A stretch of 64,000 bases of DNA from Pseudomonas putida. GTDB lineage: Bacteria > Pseudomonadota > Gammaproteobacteria > Pseudomonadales > Pseudomonadaceae. A program made the translations under genes and the position numbers. Location: positions 4,774,001 through 4,838,000 of the forward strand of contig NZ_CP011789.1 of NCBI RefSeq assembly GCF_001636055.1, given 5' to 3'. This document shows positions 53,767 to 63,489 of this stretch, one piece after another (within the stretch, counting starts at the first letter, position 1; each line of letters starts with the position of its first letter). A model generated the notes under the pieces. It made no database searches. It was not told where the DNA came from and was given only the letters and a program-made list of their open reading frames with translations.

Positions 53767-54882
53767 TTAGCCCAGACGGTCCTGGATCGCGCTCAGCACG
53801 CGGCGGGCCACATCGGCCGGGGCCACGGTGTTGATGTTCTTCTCCACGGTAACCTGGACCGACTCGCCCACCTTGCTCAAGCGAACCTGGTAGCGCTCGG
53901 CACGTGCCTCACGCTCTTCCTTGCTCGGCGCGCTGCCGAACAGGCGGCTGAAGAAGCCCGGCTCGTTCTGCTTGTCCTCGGGTTTCTCCGACAGGTTGAT
54001 GTAGTACAGGCCCAGGCTGCGGTTGATGTCCTCGACACGCCATTCGCCCTGCTCCAGGGCGCGGCCTACACCAGACCAGGCGCGGTCCAGGTCCGAGCCC
54101 AGGAACAGCACCGGGTTGCCGCTGCCGTCTTCGCTCAGGCTGACCTGGCTTGGGGCATCGAAATCGCGTGCCGCCAGCAGCGACACCGAACCGCCCTTCT
54201 CGGCGCTGCGGTTCATGCTGGCCAGCAGCTCGTCGACCAGCAGCGCATCGACGCCGGTGTTGGTCGAAGTGCTCGGGAAATCAGGCTCGGCAGTGCTGCC
54301 GGCCGGGCGCTCGACACTGACCACGTACACCTCGGAGGTATTGCGCTGCACGCCAGGCTCCATGCGCACACGGACGCGCACTTCGCTGTCCGGGCTGCTA
54401 GAGGTGCTGGCCAGACGCTGGCCGAGCGAGGCGGACAATTCGTCGAAACGCTGCCAGGTGGTGTTGAATTCACCGGTCTGCGGACGCTCTTGCGCGACGC
54501 GGAAACCGTTGTCTTCGAAGTATTGGCGGGCGACCGGCCAGACTTCGGCCGGCGAGCGCTGGGCCAGCACCCAGCGGTTGGCGCCGCTGCGCTGCAGGGT
54601 GAAATCGCTGACGTCGGCGCTGGCCGACAGCGGCTGCGGACGCGGCACTTCGAACTCGCCAGTGGCGTTGTCGTCGGCCACGTTGCGCGGGATCGGCAGC
54701 AGCGGATCCAGACGCTTGACGTTGGCGGCGTCCGGCGGCAGTTGCATCGGCGCAGTCGGGTGCGCCTGCAGGTAATCGCTGCCGCGGTCGCGGAAATAGC
54801 CATCCTCGCCCCACAGCCAGCCGCACCCGCTGGTGCTGGAGATGATCAGGGCGAGCGCGGAAAGACCAGCCAGTCGCTTCAT
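53767..54882 (-). CDS. bamC: Outer-membrane assembly lipoprotein BamC
   Basis: 371 residues. Lipoprotein signal LSALALIISSTSGC. An unstructured N-terminal stretch follows (YLQAHPTAPMQLPPDA, LDPLLPIPRN), the part known to clamp BamD, then two helix-grip domains (SPAEVWPVARQYFEDNGFRV; GVGRALEQGEWRVEDINRSLGLYYI). Subunit of the beta-barrel assembly machine. Lies 17 bases after dapA, the usual dapA-nlpB arrangement. ATG 54882 is chosen at the signal peptide; the longer frame enters dapA. Confidence 0.93.
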   Translation of the reverse strand: MKRLAGLSALALIISSTSGCGWLWGEDGYFRDRGSDYLQAHPTAPMQLPPDAANVKRLDPLLPIPRNVADDNATGEFEVPRPQPLSASADVSDFTLQRSGANRWVLAQRSPAEVWPVARQYFEDNGFRVAQERPQTGEFNTTWQRFDELSASLGQRLASTSSSPDSEVRVRVRMEPGVQRNTSEVYVVSVERPAGSTAEPDFPSTSTNTGVDALLVDELLASMNRSAEKGGSVSLLAARDFDAPSQVSLSEDGSGNPVLFLGSDLDRAWSGVGRALEQGEWRVEDINRSLGLYYINLSEKPEDKQNEPGFFSRLFGSAPSKEEREARAERYQVRLSKVGESVQVTVEKNINTVAPADVARRVLSAIQDRLG

Positions 54883-54899
54883 GCGGTGTACTTCCTCGA

Positions 54900-55787
54900 T
54901 TAAACCAGTACGCCGGACTGGCGCAAGGCAGTACGGACTTTTTCGTGACAGCCTTCGCTCAGCCAGGTCAGCGGCAGGCGAATGCCCTTGTGCATCAGGC
55001 CCATTTCCACCAGCGCCCACTTCACAGGGATCGGGTTGGCTTCGCAGAACAGGTCTTTGTGCAGCGGCATGAGTTTTTCGTTGATCGCGCGGGCCTTCTC
55101 GGCATTGCCCTCAAGGGCGGCCTCGCACAGATCGGCCATTTCGCGCGGGGCGACGTTGGCAGTGACGGAAATGTTGCCCTTGCCGCCCATAAGGATCAGC
55201 TCGACGGCCGTCGGGTCGTCGCCGGACATGACGATGAAGTCGCTGTCGACGCCCTCGATGATGGCCTTGGCACGGGCCAGGTCGCCGGTGGCTTCCTTGA
55301 TGCCGATGATGTTCTTGACCTTCGACAGGCGGATCACGGTCTCGGCCTGCATGTCGCAGGAGGTGCGGCCGGGCACGTTATAGAGGATCTGCGGGATGTC
55401 GACGGCTTCGGCGATGTGCTTGAAGTGCTGGTACAGGCCTTCTTGCGTCGGCTTGTTGTAGTACGGCACCACCAGCAGGCAGGCGTCGGCGCCGGCGTTC
55501 TTGGCGTTCTGCGTCAGGTGCACGGCTTCGGCGGTGGAGTTGGCGCCGGTGCCGGCGATCACCGGGATGCGGCGGGCGCTGCGCTTGACGCGCTCGACCA
55601 CGTGCTTGATGACCAGGATGTGCTCTTCGACGTCAAGCGTGGCGGATTCGCCAGTGGTGCCAACCGCTACGATCGCGTGGGTGCCCTTTTCCAGGTGGAA
55701 GTCGACCAGTTTATCGAGGCTGTCCCAATCCAGACGCCCTTGTGCATCCATGGGTGTGACCAATGCCACCATACTGCCCGCGATCAT
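54900..55787 (-). CDS. dapA: 4-hydroxy-tetrahydrodipicolinate synthase
   Basis: 295 residues, first committed enzyme of lysine/diaminopimelate synthesis. Schiff-base lysine in [17 protein letters not shown] and [14 protein letters not shown] with the active-site tyrosine; [11 protein letters not shown] 55787 starts [13 protein letters not shown]; the long open frame upstream covers the intergenic region to gcvR. Divergent from gcvR with 260 bases between. Heads the dapA-bamC-MBL(-purC) run. Confidence 0.96.
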   Translation of the reverse strand: MIAGSMVALVTPMDAQGRLDWDSLDKLVDFHLEKGTHAIVAVGTTGESATLDVEEHILVIKHVVERVKRSARRIPVIAGTGANSTAEAVHLTQNAKNAGADACLLVVPYYNKPTQEGLYQHFKHIAEAVDIPQILYNVPGRTSCDMQAETVIRLSKVKNIIGIKEATGDLARAKAIIEGVDSDFIVMSGDDPTAVELILMGGKGNISVTANVAPREMADLCEAALEGNAEKARAINEKLMPLHKDLFCEANPIPVKWALVEMGLMHKGIRLPLTWLSEGCHEKVRTALRQSGVLV

Positions 55788-56047
55788 GAAACTGCTCCTG
55801 CCGGAAAAAGAGAGCGGTAATGGTACTGGCGCCATCGACCTTGCACAAGCGAAGCTGGCGGGCGGAGCATTCCCCTCGGCCTCGCTTTTCGCTACCCTTG
55901 ATTCTTTGATCGGCGCAGTGCGGCCCGCCGGGCCGTCGACAGTGCTCCAGGCCAGTACTTCGTCATCCCCCAAAGGGCTGCGAATGCGGGTGACAGGGAG
56001 GCTAGCTCTCGTCCTTCGCCGACCGCTCATCGCTTTAGGAATGCTGC

Positions 56048-56605
56048 ATGTCCACCGCCCCCCGCGAACAATTCCTCGTCATCAGTGCCTTGGGCCCCAA
56101 TCCCATGGAGCTTGCCAACGTCCTCAGCCGCGCGGCCTTCGAAAACCGCTGCGCGGTGGTCACCTCGCGCCTGTCGCGCCACGGCGAAACCAGCGCTCTG
56201 GTATTGCAGGTCGGTGGCAGCTGGGATGCCCTGGCCCGTCTTGAGACCACCCTGCCCGGCCTTGGCAAGAAGCACGGCCTGACCCTCGATGTGGTGCGCA
56301 GCGCCGAGCAGGAGGTTCGCCCACAGGCCCTGCCCTACGTGGCCTACGTCAGCGCCGCCTATCGCCCGGACATCATCAACGAGCTGTGCCAGTTCTTCCT
56401 CGACCACCGCGTCGAGCTCGACGGGATGACCTGCGACACCTACCTCGCCCCGCAGACTGGCAGCAGCATGCTCAACGCCCAGTTCACCGTGATCCTGCCG
56501 GCCGGCACCCAGATCAGCTGGCTGCGCGACCAGTTCCTGGATTTCGCCGACGCCCTGAACCTGGACGCCCTGATCGAACCCTGGCGCCCACAGAACCCTG
56601 TCTAA
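56048..56605 (+). CDS. gcvR: Glycine cleavage system transcriptional repressor GcvR
   Basis: 185 residues with two ACT domains ([85 protein letters not shown]). In E. coli GcvR binds GcvA and glycine rather than DNA. Nine bases separate it from bcp, the same order as in many gammaproteobacteria. Confidence 0.9.
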   Translation: MSTAPREQFLVISALGPNPMELANVLSRAAFENRCAVVTSRLSRHGETSALVLQVGGSWDALARLETTLPGLGKKHGLTLDVVRSAEQEVRPQALPYVAYVSAAYRPDIINELCQFFLDHRVELDGMTCDTYLAPQTGSSMLNAQFTVILPAGTQISWLRDQFLDFADALNLDALIEPWRPQNPV

Positions 56606-56614
56606 GGAGCTCCC

Positions 56615-57088
56615 ATGGCCGTTGCCATCGACCAACCCGTTGCCGACTTCCAGGCCCAGGCCACCAGCGGCCAGACCATCAGCCTGTCCGCGCTCAAGGG
56701 CCAGCAGGTGGTGCTGTACTTCTACCCGAAGGACAGCACGCCGGGCTGCACCACCCAGGGCCAGGGTTTCCGTGACCAGCACGAAGCCTTCAAGGCTGCC
56801 AACACCGTGGTGCTGGGCGTATCGCGTGACGGCATCAAGTCGCACGAAAACTTCAAGGCCAAGCAGGGCTTCACCTTCGAGCTGATCAGCGACAAGGACG
56901 AGGCGCTGTGCCAGCTGTTCGACGTGATCAAGCTGAAAAAGCTGTATGGCAAGGAATACCTGGGCGTGGACCGCAGCACCTTCCTGATCGACAAGGACGG
57001 TGTGCTGCGCCAGGAATGGCGCGGGGTGAAGGTGCCCGGGCATGTGGATGCGGTGCTGGCGGCAGCGCAGGCCCTGAACAAGGCCTGA
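56615..57088 (+). CDS. bcp: Thiol peroxidase Bcp (peroxiredoxin Q)
   Basis: 157 residues. Peroxidatic C45 in DSTPGCTTQG. The resolving cysteine found five residues later in E. coli Bcp (C50) is Q here, so the enzyme is of the one-Cys or atypical type; another cysteine lies in EALCQLF. Reduces hydroperoxides with thioredoxin or other thiols. Transcribed with gcvR. Confidence 0.93.
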   Translation: MAVAIDQPVADFQAQATSGQTISLSALKGQQVVLYFYPKDSTPGCTTQGQGFRDQHEAFKAANTVVLGVSRDGIKSHENFKAKQGFTFELISDKDEALCQLFDVIKLKKLYGKEYLGVDRSTFLIDKDGVLRQEWRGVKVPGHVDAVLAAAQALNKA

Positions 57089-57103
57089 TATCGCCTTGGA
57101 TTG

Positions 57104-57142
57104 CTTCGCGGGCAAGTTCGGCGTTCCGACTTGCCCGCGAAG
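57104..57142. repeat. REP-type inverted repeat after bcp
   Basis: CTTCGCGGGCAAGT (57104-57117) and ACTTGCCCGCGAAG (57129-57142) around an 11-base loop, between the convergent bcp and PerM-family genes. Likely acts as a shared transcript end. Confidence 0.75.
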
Positions 57143-57157
57143 AAGAACGCTACGCCC

Positions 57158-58228
57158 CTACAGCAGTGGCGCCACCGTAGGCTCCTGCCTCGGCCAGGCA
57201 TCGAGCACCGCCTTGAACAGCGTCGCCAGGGGAATGGCGAAGAAGATCCCCCAGAACCCCCACAGCCCACCGAACAGCAGCACCGCGCAGATGATTGCCA
57301 CCGGGTGCAGGCTTACCGCCTCCGAGAACAGCAGCGGCACCAACACGTTGCCATCCAGCGCCTGGATGATCGCGTACACCGCCATCAGATAGATGAACTG
57401 ATCACCCCAGCCCCACTGGAACAGCGCGATCAGGGTCACAGGCACGGTCACCACCACCGCCCCCACGTAGGGCACCACCACCGACAACCCCACCAGCAGC
57501 GCCAGCAGGGCCGCGTAGTTGAGCCCCAGGCTGATGAAAGCGATATAGGTGGCGATCCCGCAGATCAGGATCTCGATGCCCTTGCCGCGGATGTAGTTGG
57601 CGATCTGCCGATTCATCTCGTCGCCCACGCGAGTCAGCAACCTGCGCTCGCGCGGCAGGTAGCCGCTGACCCAACGGGCGATCATCTCGCGGTCCTTGAG
57701 GAAGAAGAACACCAGGATCGGCACCAGCACCAGATAGATCATCGCGTTGACCAGCAGCGGCAGGCTGGAGAGCGAGAACGTCAGCGCCCACTGGCCGAAC
57801 TTGCCGATCTCACCGCGCACCGACTCGATGGCGCGCAGCACCTGCTCGTCCGAAACCAGGTGCGGATAGCGCTCGGGCAGCAGCAACAACAGCGATTGCC
57901 ATTTGCCGAGCATGCCCGGCAACTCGTTGAACAGGGTGATCAACTGGTGCCAGAGCAGCGGCACCAGCACCACCAGGAACACTCCGAGCGCCCCCATGAA
58001 GAGGGCGAACACCAGCCACACCGCCATGCGCGTCGGTACCTTGAAGCGCTCCAGAGCGTTGACCAGCCCCTGCATGAGGAACGCCAGGACCATGCCCGCC
58101 AGCACCGGCGCGAGCATGCCACCGAGCGTGAGTACCACGGTGAAGCCCAGGAACAGCAGGACCGCCAACACCACCGCTTCCTCATCGGAAAAGTAGCGCT
58201 GCATCCAGTCGCGAAGCACTTTGAACAT
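57158..58228 (-). CDS. AI-2E/PerM family membrane transporter
   Basis: 356 residues, about eight helices arranged as in the AI-2E family (LAVLLFLGFTVVLTLGGMLAPVLAGMVLAFLMQGLV; GKGIEILICGIATYIAFISLGLNYAALLALLVGLSVVVPYVGAVV; DGNVLVPLLFSEAVSLHPVAIICAVLLFGGLWGFWGIFFAIPLATL). Members export small solutes or ions; the substrate is unknown. ATG 58228 begins MFKVLRDW; a TusA-like gene lies 22 bases upstream. Confidence 0.88.
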   Translation of the reverse strand: MFKVLRDWMQRYFSDEEAVVLAVLLFLGFTVVLTLGGMLAPVLAGMVLAFLMQGLVNALERFKVPTRMAVWLVFALFMGALGVFLVVLVPLLWHQLITLFNELPGMLGKWQSLLLLLPERYPHLVSDEQVLRAIESVRGEIGKFGQWALTFSLSSLPLLVNAMIYLVLVPILVFFFLKDREMIARWVSGYLPRERRLLTRVGDEMNRQIANYIRGKGIEILICGIATYIAFISLGLNYAALLALLVGLSVVVPYVGAVVVTVPVTLIALFQWGWGDQFIYLMAVYAIIQALDGNVLVPLLFSEAVSLHPVAIICAVLLFGGLWGFWGIFFAIPLATLFKAVLDAWPRQEPTVAPLL

Positions 58229-58250
58229 TGACGATCCTTGGGAAAAAGAC

Positions 58251-58490
58251 TCAGGCCTTGCGCAGCCAATAGGTGTAGATCCCTGACTCGGCCGTTTCAC
58301 GAAGCAGCGTATGACCGGCAAGCTGGGCAAAAGTGCGAAAGTCACGCTGCGAGCCGGCATCGGTGGCCACCACCTTGAGGACCCCGCCGCTGGCCAGGCG
58401 ATTGAGCTCCATTTTCGCCTTGAGCAGCGGCAGTGGGCAGTTCAGCCCGCTGGCGTCGAGCTCAGCATCGCAGGTGGGGGTATCGATCAT
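58251..58490 (-). CDS. TusA/SirA-like sulfur carrier protein
   Basis: 79 residues. The core LDASGLNCPLPLLKAKMELNRLASGGVLKVVATD carries the single catalytic cysteine in NCPLP, as in TusA, YedF and SirA proteins that relay persulfide sulfur. ATG 58490 was chosen at MIDTPTCD, with a second cysteine at residue 7. Forms a pair with the PerM-family gene. Which sulfur pathway it serves is not shown; Pseudomonas also has other TusA paralogues. Confidence 0.88.
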   Translation of the reverse strand: MIDTPTCDAELDASGLNCPLPLLKAKMELNRLASGGVLKVVATDAGSQRDFRTFAQLAGHTLLRETAESGIYTYWLRKA

Positions 58491-58609
58491 CGGGGGTCTC
58501 CATGGCGGGCGCAACAAGGTGTTGCAGACGATGTCGGTAGGATACCGCCACTGGTCGCCAAGGTGCGAGCGGGCTACAGTAAGGGTTTTTGATCGACGCG
58601 AGCTTCTGC

Positions 58610-60043
58610 ATGAATCTACTGCGCCCCACCCTGCTGACGCTGGCCTGCCTGATGGCCCTTCCTGGCCACGCCGACGACCTGCCGTCGCTGGGGGATGCCA
58701 GCTCTGCGATCGTCTCGCCGAAACAGGAGCACGACCTGGGCCGTGCCTGGCTGAGCCTGCTGCGCGGCCAGGTCAACCAGCTCAACGACCCGCAGCTCAA
58801 GGACTACGTCGAGACCAGCGTGTACAAACTGGCCGAGACCAGCCAGTTGCAGGACCGACGCTTGGAATTCATCCTGATCGACAGCCGCGAACTCAACGCC
58901 TTCGCCGCGCCCGGCGGCATCGTCGGGGTCAACGGCGGCCTGTTCCTCAACGCCCAGACCGAAGGCGAGTACGCCTCGGTGCTGGCCCACGAACTGGCGC
59001 ACTTGTCGCAGCGCCACTTCGCTCGCGGTGTCGAGGCCCAGCAGCGTATGCAGCTGCCGATGATGGCGGCGCTGCTGGCCGGTATCGTACTGGCCGCCGG
59101 CGGCGGCGGCGATGCCGGGATCGGCGTGATCGCCGGCACCCAGGCCGCGGCCCTGCAGGAGCAACGACGCTTCTCGCGGCAGAACGAGCAGGAGGCCGAC
59201 CGCATCGGCATCCTCAACCTGGAAAAGGCCGGCTACGACCCGCGCAACATGCCGAGCATGTTCGAGCGCCTGGCCCGCCAGTATCGCTATGACGCCAAGC
59301 CACCGGAATTCCTGCTGACCCACCCGGTCACCGAATCGCGTATCGCCGACACCCGCAACCGCGCAGAACAGGCGCCCAAGGGCGGTGTCGAGGACAGCCT
59401 GCGCTACCAACTGATCCGTGCCCGTGTTGCCCTCACCTATGAAGGCACACCTGGCCTTGCCGCCAAGCGTTTCCGTGCCCAGCTCGACGAAAACCCCAAC
59501 ATTGACGCGGCCCGCTACGGCCTGGCCCTGGCGCAGATCAAGGGTGGCCAGTTGAACGAGGCACGGGAAAACCTCAAGCCACTATTGGCCAAGGCGCCCA
59601 ACGACATCACCTACAACCTGGCGCAGATCGACCTGGACATCACCAACAATCGCCTGGCCGATGCCCAGCAGCGAGTCACCCGCATGCAGGGGCTGTATCC
59701 GGGCAACTACCCGCTCAAGCAGGTGAGCGCCGACCTGCTGGTCAAGCAGAACAAGCCGGCCGAGGCGGAAAAGGTGCTGGATGACCTGGTGAAAAACCGG
59801 CCAGACGATCCGGATGTCTGGTATGAGGTGGCCGAGGTGCGCGGCCTGTCGGGCAACACGATTGGCCTGCACCGGGCACGAGCGGAGTACTTCACGCTGG
59901 TGGGTGATTTCGACCAGGCGATCCAGCAGTTGGACTACGCCAAACGCCGGGCGGGAAGCAACTTCCCACTGGCGTCGCAGATCGACCAGCGCCAGCGGGA
60001 GATCATGGAACAGCAGCGGATGGTCAAGGACATGATGCGCTGA
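58610..60043 (+). CDS. bepA: M48 periplasmic metalloprotease with TPR domain (BepA type)
   Basis: 477 residues, signal peptide (LLTLACLMALPGHA). Zinc site H127-E128-x-x-H131 (HELAH), third ligand in the later NEQEADRIGI near residue 194. The C-terminal half is TPR-like (RYGLALAQIKGGQLNEARENLKPLLAKAPND; AEKVLDDLVKNRPDDPDVWYEVAEV). BepA degrades or helps assemble outer-membrane proteins such as LptD and works with BamA. Divergent from the TusA-like gene. Confidence 0.9.
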   Translation: MNLLRPTLLTLACLMALPGHADDLPSLGDASSAIVSPKQEHDLGRAWLSLLRGQVNQLNDPQLKDYVETSVYKLAETSQLQDRRLEFILIDSRELNAFAAPGGIVGVNGGLFLNAQTEGEYASVLAHELAHLSQRHFARGVEAQQRMQLPMMAALLAGIVLAAGGGGDAGIGVIAGTQAAALQEQRRFSRQNEQEADRIGILNLEKAGYDPRNMPSMFERLARQYRYDAKPPEFLLTHPVTESRIADTRNRAEQAPKGGVEDSLRYQLIRARVALTYEGTPGLAAKRFRAQLDENPNIDAARYGLALAQIKGGQLNEARENLKPLLAKAPNDITYNLAQIDLDITNNRLADAQQRVTRMQGLYPGNYPLKQVSADLLVKQNKPAEAEKVLDDLVKNRPDDPDVWYEVAEVRGLSGNTIGLHRARAEYFTLVGDFDQAIQQLDYAKRRAGSNFPLASQIDQRQREIMEQQRMVKDMMR

Positions 60044-60072
60044 TATGGACAGGGGCCGCTGCGCGCCCCAAT

Positions 60073-60095
60073 CGCGGGACAAGCCCGCTCCCACA
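60073..60095. repeat. REP element
   Basis: CGCGGGACAAGCCCGCTCCCACA between the convergent bepA and nadA genes. Confidence 0.65.
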
Positions 60096-60137
60096 GCGAG
60101 CGAGGGCATCACTCACTGAGGGAGCGGCGGTCTGGCG

Positions 60138-61196
60138 TCAGGCGTTACCGGAGAGCTTGAGACGCGCCGCCTGGGTAAAGTCCAGCATCCGGTTCAGTGG
60201 CTTGATCGCCCGCGGAATCAGCGCCGGCTCGACGAAGATTTCATTGCTGCCCTTGCGCAGGCAATCCAGCGTGCGCTCCAGCGTGTTCATCGCCATCCAC
60301 GGGCAGTGCGCGCAACTGCGGCAGGCGGCGCCATTGCCGGCGGTCGGCGCTTCGACGAATACCTTGTCCGGACACAGCTGCTGCATCTTGTAGAAGATGC
60401 CGCGGTCGGTGGCGACGATGAAGGTCTTGTTGGGCAGCGTCTGCGCAGCCTTGATCAGCTGGCTGGTCGAACCCACGGCATCGGCCAGGTCGATCACCGA
60501 CTCAGGCGACTCCGGGTGCACCAGGATCGCGGCATCTGGATACAGCGCCTTCATGTCGGCCAACTGGCGCGACTTGAACTCTTCATGAACGATGCAGGCA
60601 CCATCCCACAGCAACATGTCGGCGCCGGTTTTCTTCTGGATGTAACGGCCCAGGTGCTGGTCCGGGCCCCAGATGATGGTCTCGCCGTTATCCATCAGGG
60701 TCTCGACGATCTCCAACGCGCAGCTGGAGGTCACCACCCAGTCGGCACGCGCCTTTACCGCTGCCGAGGTGTTGGCGTAAACCACCACGGTACGCTCCGG
60801 GTGCTGGTCGCAGAATGCCGAGAACTCCTCTACCGGGCAGCCCAGGTCAAGGGAGCAGGTAGCTTCCAGGGTCGGCATCAGGATGCGCTTTTCCGGGGTA
60901 AGGATCTTCGCGGTCTCGCCCATGAAACGCACACCGGCGACCACCACGGTGTCAGCCGGATGGTTCTTGCCGAAGCGGGCCATTTCGAGGGAGTCGGAAA
61001 CGCAACCACCGGTCTCCTCGGCCAGGGCCTGGATAACCGGATCGCAGTAGAAGTGGGCAACCAGAACCGCGTTCTGTGCCTTGAGCTCGGCAGCGATGGC
61101 CGCACGGTAATCGGCCTCCTGCACGGGCGTCAGCGGATGGGGCTGCTTGGCGTCAAGGTGGGCTTGAACCAGGAGACGTTCGGAAATCTGGGTCAT
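60138..61196 (-). CDS. nadA: Quinolinate synthase A
   Basis: 352 residues. Makes quinolinate from iminoaspartate and dihydroxyacetone phosphate for NAD synthesis using a [4Fe-4S] cluster. Cysteine positions include [27 protein letters not shown] and [16 protein letters not shown] 61196 starts [14 protein letters not shown]; an upstream in-frame codon adds 13 residues. Monocistronic. Confidence 0.95.
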   Translation of the reverse strand: MTQISERLLVQAHLDAKQPHPLTPVQEADYRAAIAAELKAQNAVLVAHFYCDPVIQALAEETGGCVSDSLEMARFGKNHPADTVVVAGVRFMGETAKILTPEKRILMPTLEATCSLDLGCPVEEFSAFCDQHPERTVVVYANTSAAVKARADWVVTSSCALEIVETLMDNGETIIWGPDQHLGRYIQKKTGADMLLWDGACIVHEEFKSRQLADMKALYPDAAILVHPESPESVIDLADAVGSTSQLIKAAQTLPNKTFIVATDRGIFYKMQQLCPDKVFVEAPTAGNGAACRSCAHCPWMAMNTLERTLDCLRKGSNEIFVEPALIPRAIKPLNRMLDFTQAARLKLSGNA

Positions 61197-61457
61197 GATC
61201 GCTGGACCTGCGTGCGCGTCAGTCGAGTGTACCACCCGGCCCTGGCAGATCGGCTAACGGTGCCGGATGGCCGGCAGTGGCGGGCCATCGCGGCCCATCT
61301 GCGGGCGCGGATTATTATCGGACGGCGAAGGCTACAGGCAATCGGGGGAATGCAAAAGGGTTTTTCAAAGGGATGAGGCATTCAAGGAAGAACCCGTTCC
61401 CACAGGTGCATTGGCACTGCAGAAACGGGCCTACCCGCAAAGCCCTTTCGGGAATCG

Positions 61458-62966
61458 TCAGCCCTGCGGCGACAAGGCTGCCAGGTGCATGCTCATCAGC
61501 ATGGCAAACTCTTCGACAGTCATCTTCTTGCCGTTGAAGTCGACCATCCCATCGGCATAGTTCAGCTTCGACACGATATCGCTGCCCTCTTCCAGCGCCA
61601 TCCCACTCTGCAGCGCCATCACGCCGAACATGTTGCCTGCCTGACCGGCTTGCTGGGCAATGGCCTGAGGATCATTCTGGCCATCGAGCAACGCTTGCAA
61701 CGTCACCAGATCCACGACCATTGGCTTGGACACCGACAGCTTGCCCTGCAGGCGCGTGATCAGCTGCTTGGCAAACTGGTCCGGCGGCAGGTCGAAGGAG
61801 GTCGGATTGGCGAAGTCCAGCGACAGGTTGAAGTGGCTCTGGCCATTGGCCGTCTTGAACGACAGGTCTTCCACCGCCAGTTGTGGCTTGTCGGCCAGCA
61901 ATTTCTGCAGGTCGCCCTGGACCTTGGCGGTCTCCTCCGGGCTCATGTTCAGCGACGGCACCGCCTCGCCACGGGCAGCGGCCTCCTGCAGCTCGGGCGC
62001 CTTGGTCTGGTACCACTCCAGCAGTGCCTGAGTGGCCGGCATGTTCACCGACTTCATGCTCAGCACCATCTGCCCGCTGCCCACTGCGCGACCGGCGTAG
62101 GTGATGTCGGACACCTTGTACTCCAGGCGCCCACCCAGCTTGTCCTGGCCCTCGGCGCTGTACAGGCTGTTCTGCTCCAGCCCCTTGAGCACCAGCACGT
62201 CCTGCTTCGGTCCGAGCGTGGCTTGCAGATCGGCCAGCAGCAGGTTCAGGTGGCCGACATAGATCATGTCGTGGCCGGTACTGGTCAGCTCGCCACCGAT
62301 CTTGAAGCCGTTGAACTGCAACTTGACCGGTGGATGATCATCACCGACCAGGGTCATGTCCAGGCGCTCGGCATTGCCGTGGATTTCCACCGCCTTGCCT
62401 TCACGATCCCCTTTGAGCACCAGTTGCATGCCCGCGAAGTCGAGGACATTGCCATCACCTTCGTCCAGCTTCACCGGCGCCAGCCGGATGTCGCTCTCGA
62501 CGCCACCGCCATAGCCCAGGCTGACCTGGCCAACCACCGGCGACTTGTCGCCTGCAGCGGCAAACCACGATGCGGTGCCGTCATCCTTCTGCAACTGGCT
62601 GTTGCTGACCGCCATCACCGGCAGCAGCTTGAGCGCCTTGACCCGCGACCAAGGGAAAGGGCCATGCTCGATATGGTCGATCACACCGACCTCGAAGCTC
62701 ACCGGCTCACCCTCGCCGAGGCGCAGGTCGTTGGCCTTGAGCCGGTACTGCGCGTCGCTGGTGAACAGGTGCTGGTCAAGCGAGACCAGCTCGATGGTCA
62801 TGGTGCCACCCGTACCGACCAGCGCCTTCTGCAACTCCGCGTTGCCGCGGGCGATGGACTGCTCCAGTTCCGTCGGCAGCTGTTTGCCGGTGTACCAGGC
62901 GCCGGCAGTGGTGACGACGGCGATGGCGACGGCCAGGCCGGAAAGGATGCCTACTGATTTCTTCAT
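61458..62966 (-). CDS. DUF945 (YdgA-like) envelope protein
   Basis: 502 residues. One N-terminal hydrophobic segment (ILSGLAVAIAVVTTAGAWYTG) followed by PTELEQSIARGNAELQKAL and a long beta-rich region with repeated LQLNGFKIGG-type elements, as in YdgA-family proteins that resemble AsmA-like envelope proteins. It likely sits in the inner membrane facing the periplasm. Function unknown. ATG 62966 is chosen at MKKSVGILSG; the 56 codons upstream have no similarity. Confidence 0.82.
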   Translation of the reverse strand: MKKSVGILSGLAVAIAVVTTAGAWYTGKQLPTELEQSIARGNAELQKALVGTGGTMTIELVSLDQHLFTSDAQYRLKANDLRLGEGEPVSFEVGVIDHIEHGPFPWSRVKALKLLPVMAVSNSQLQKDDGTASWFAAAGDKSPVVGQVSLGYGGGVESDIRLAPVKLDEGDGNVLDFAGMQLVLKGDREGKAVEIHGNAERLDMTLVGDDHPPVKLQFNGFKIGGELTSTGHDMIYVGHLNLLLADLQATLGPKQDVLVLKGLEQNSLYSAEGQDKLGGRLEYKVSDITYAGRAVGSGQMVLSMKSVNMPATQALLEWYQTKAPELQEAAARGEAVPSLNMSPEETAKVQGDLQKLLADKPQLAVEDLSFKTANGQSHFNLSLDFANPTSFDLPPDQFAKQLITRLQGKLSVSKPMVVDLVTLQALLDGQNDPQAIAQQAGQAGNMFGVMALQSGMALEEGSDIVSKLNYADGMVDFNGKKMTVEEFAMLMSMHLAALSPQG

Positions 62967-63183
62967 GAATAGAACCGATTGCTGTCCATAGGGCTGATGG
63001 TGGCGCGAAGCACGCGACCGGGGGTGCCAAGCGTAGCACTGTCGCTTGCCGGCCGCGGTGTTCGCCCGGGAGATTTTCCTGCACTTGCGACGCGTCCTAC
63101 AACTGCCGACGGGTGACGGCTGCACAGAGCACAACTGTCCTTACTGATCAAATCGTTACAGGAGGCATGGTCCACGACCAAGA

Positions 63184-63199
63184 TCGTAAAATTTTACGA
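63184..63199. promoter_or_regulatory. Perfect 16-bp palindrome
   Basis: TCGTAAAATTTTACGA in the AT-rich region between the divergent DUF945 and permease genes. Likely a regulator binding site. The TGTAAA-N6-TTTACA motif of TyrR/PhhR proteins is loosely similar, but no regulator can be named. Confidence 0.55.
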
Positions 63200-63301
63200 A
63201 CACCAAAATCTGCTTTTTACTGTGAAAATCATATAACAGGGTTCAAGAGTGGATAAAAAGCCGATAAAAACCTGAAAACCTATCACTCTGTCATGTTTAA
63301 C

Positions 63302-63331
63302 TTGACACCCAACCGTCCAATCGTCTTTTAT
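63302..63331 (+). promoter_or_regulatory. Sigma-70 promoter for the permease transcript
   Basis: Perfect TTGACA (63302-63307), an 18-bp spacer and TTTTAT (63326-63331). A start near 63338 would give a leader of about 220 nt before the permease ATG. Confidence 0.55.
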
Positions 63332-63385
63332 TTTCCCCACCTTGCTCCGCGCCCTATACACCAAAAAAAAGACCGCGCCGCCATC

Positions 63386-63442
63386 ATGCCTGTCCGCCCC
63401 TGCCCCCAGGCGCCGCCGTTTCGCCGGCCTCGCCCGTACTGA
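63386..63442 (+). CDS. Possible proline/arginine-rich leader peptide
   Basis: A short frame in the permease leader encoding MPVRPCPQAPPFRRPRPY, 18 residues, seven prolines and five arginines. No clear ribosome site, so translation is uncertain. A proline-rich peptide would stall ribosomes, which could regulate the genes after it. Confidence 0.3.
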   Translation: MPVRPCPQAPPFRRPRPY

Positions 63443-63489
63443 CTCCCGCGCCCACGCGCGAACCTTCGCTCCGCTAAAAGGTGAACAAC

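Noticed and set aside
52999..54903. 634-residue plus-strand open frame
   Set aside because: Antisense to the MBL hydrolase and bamC genes; no recognisable domain.
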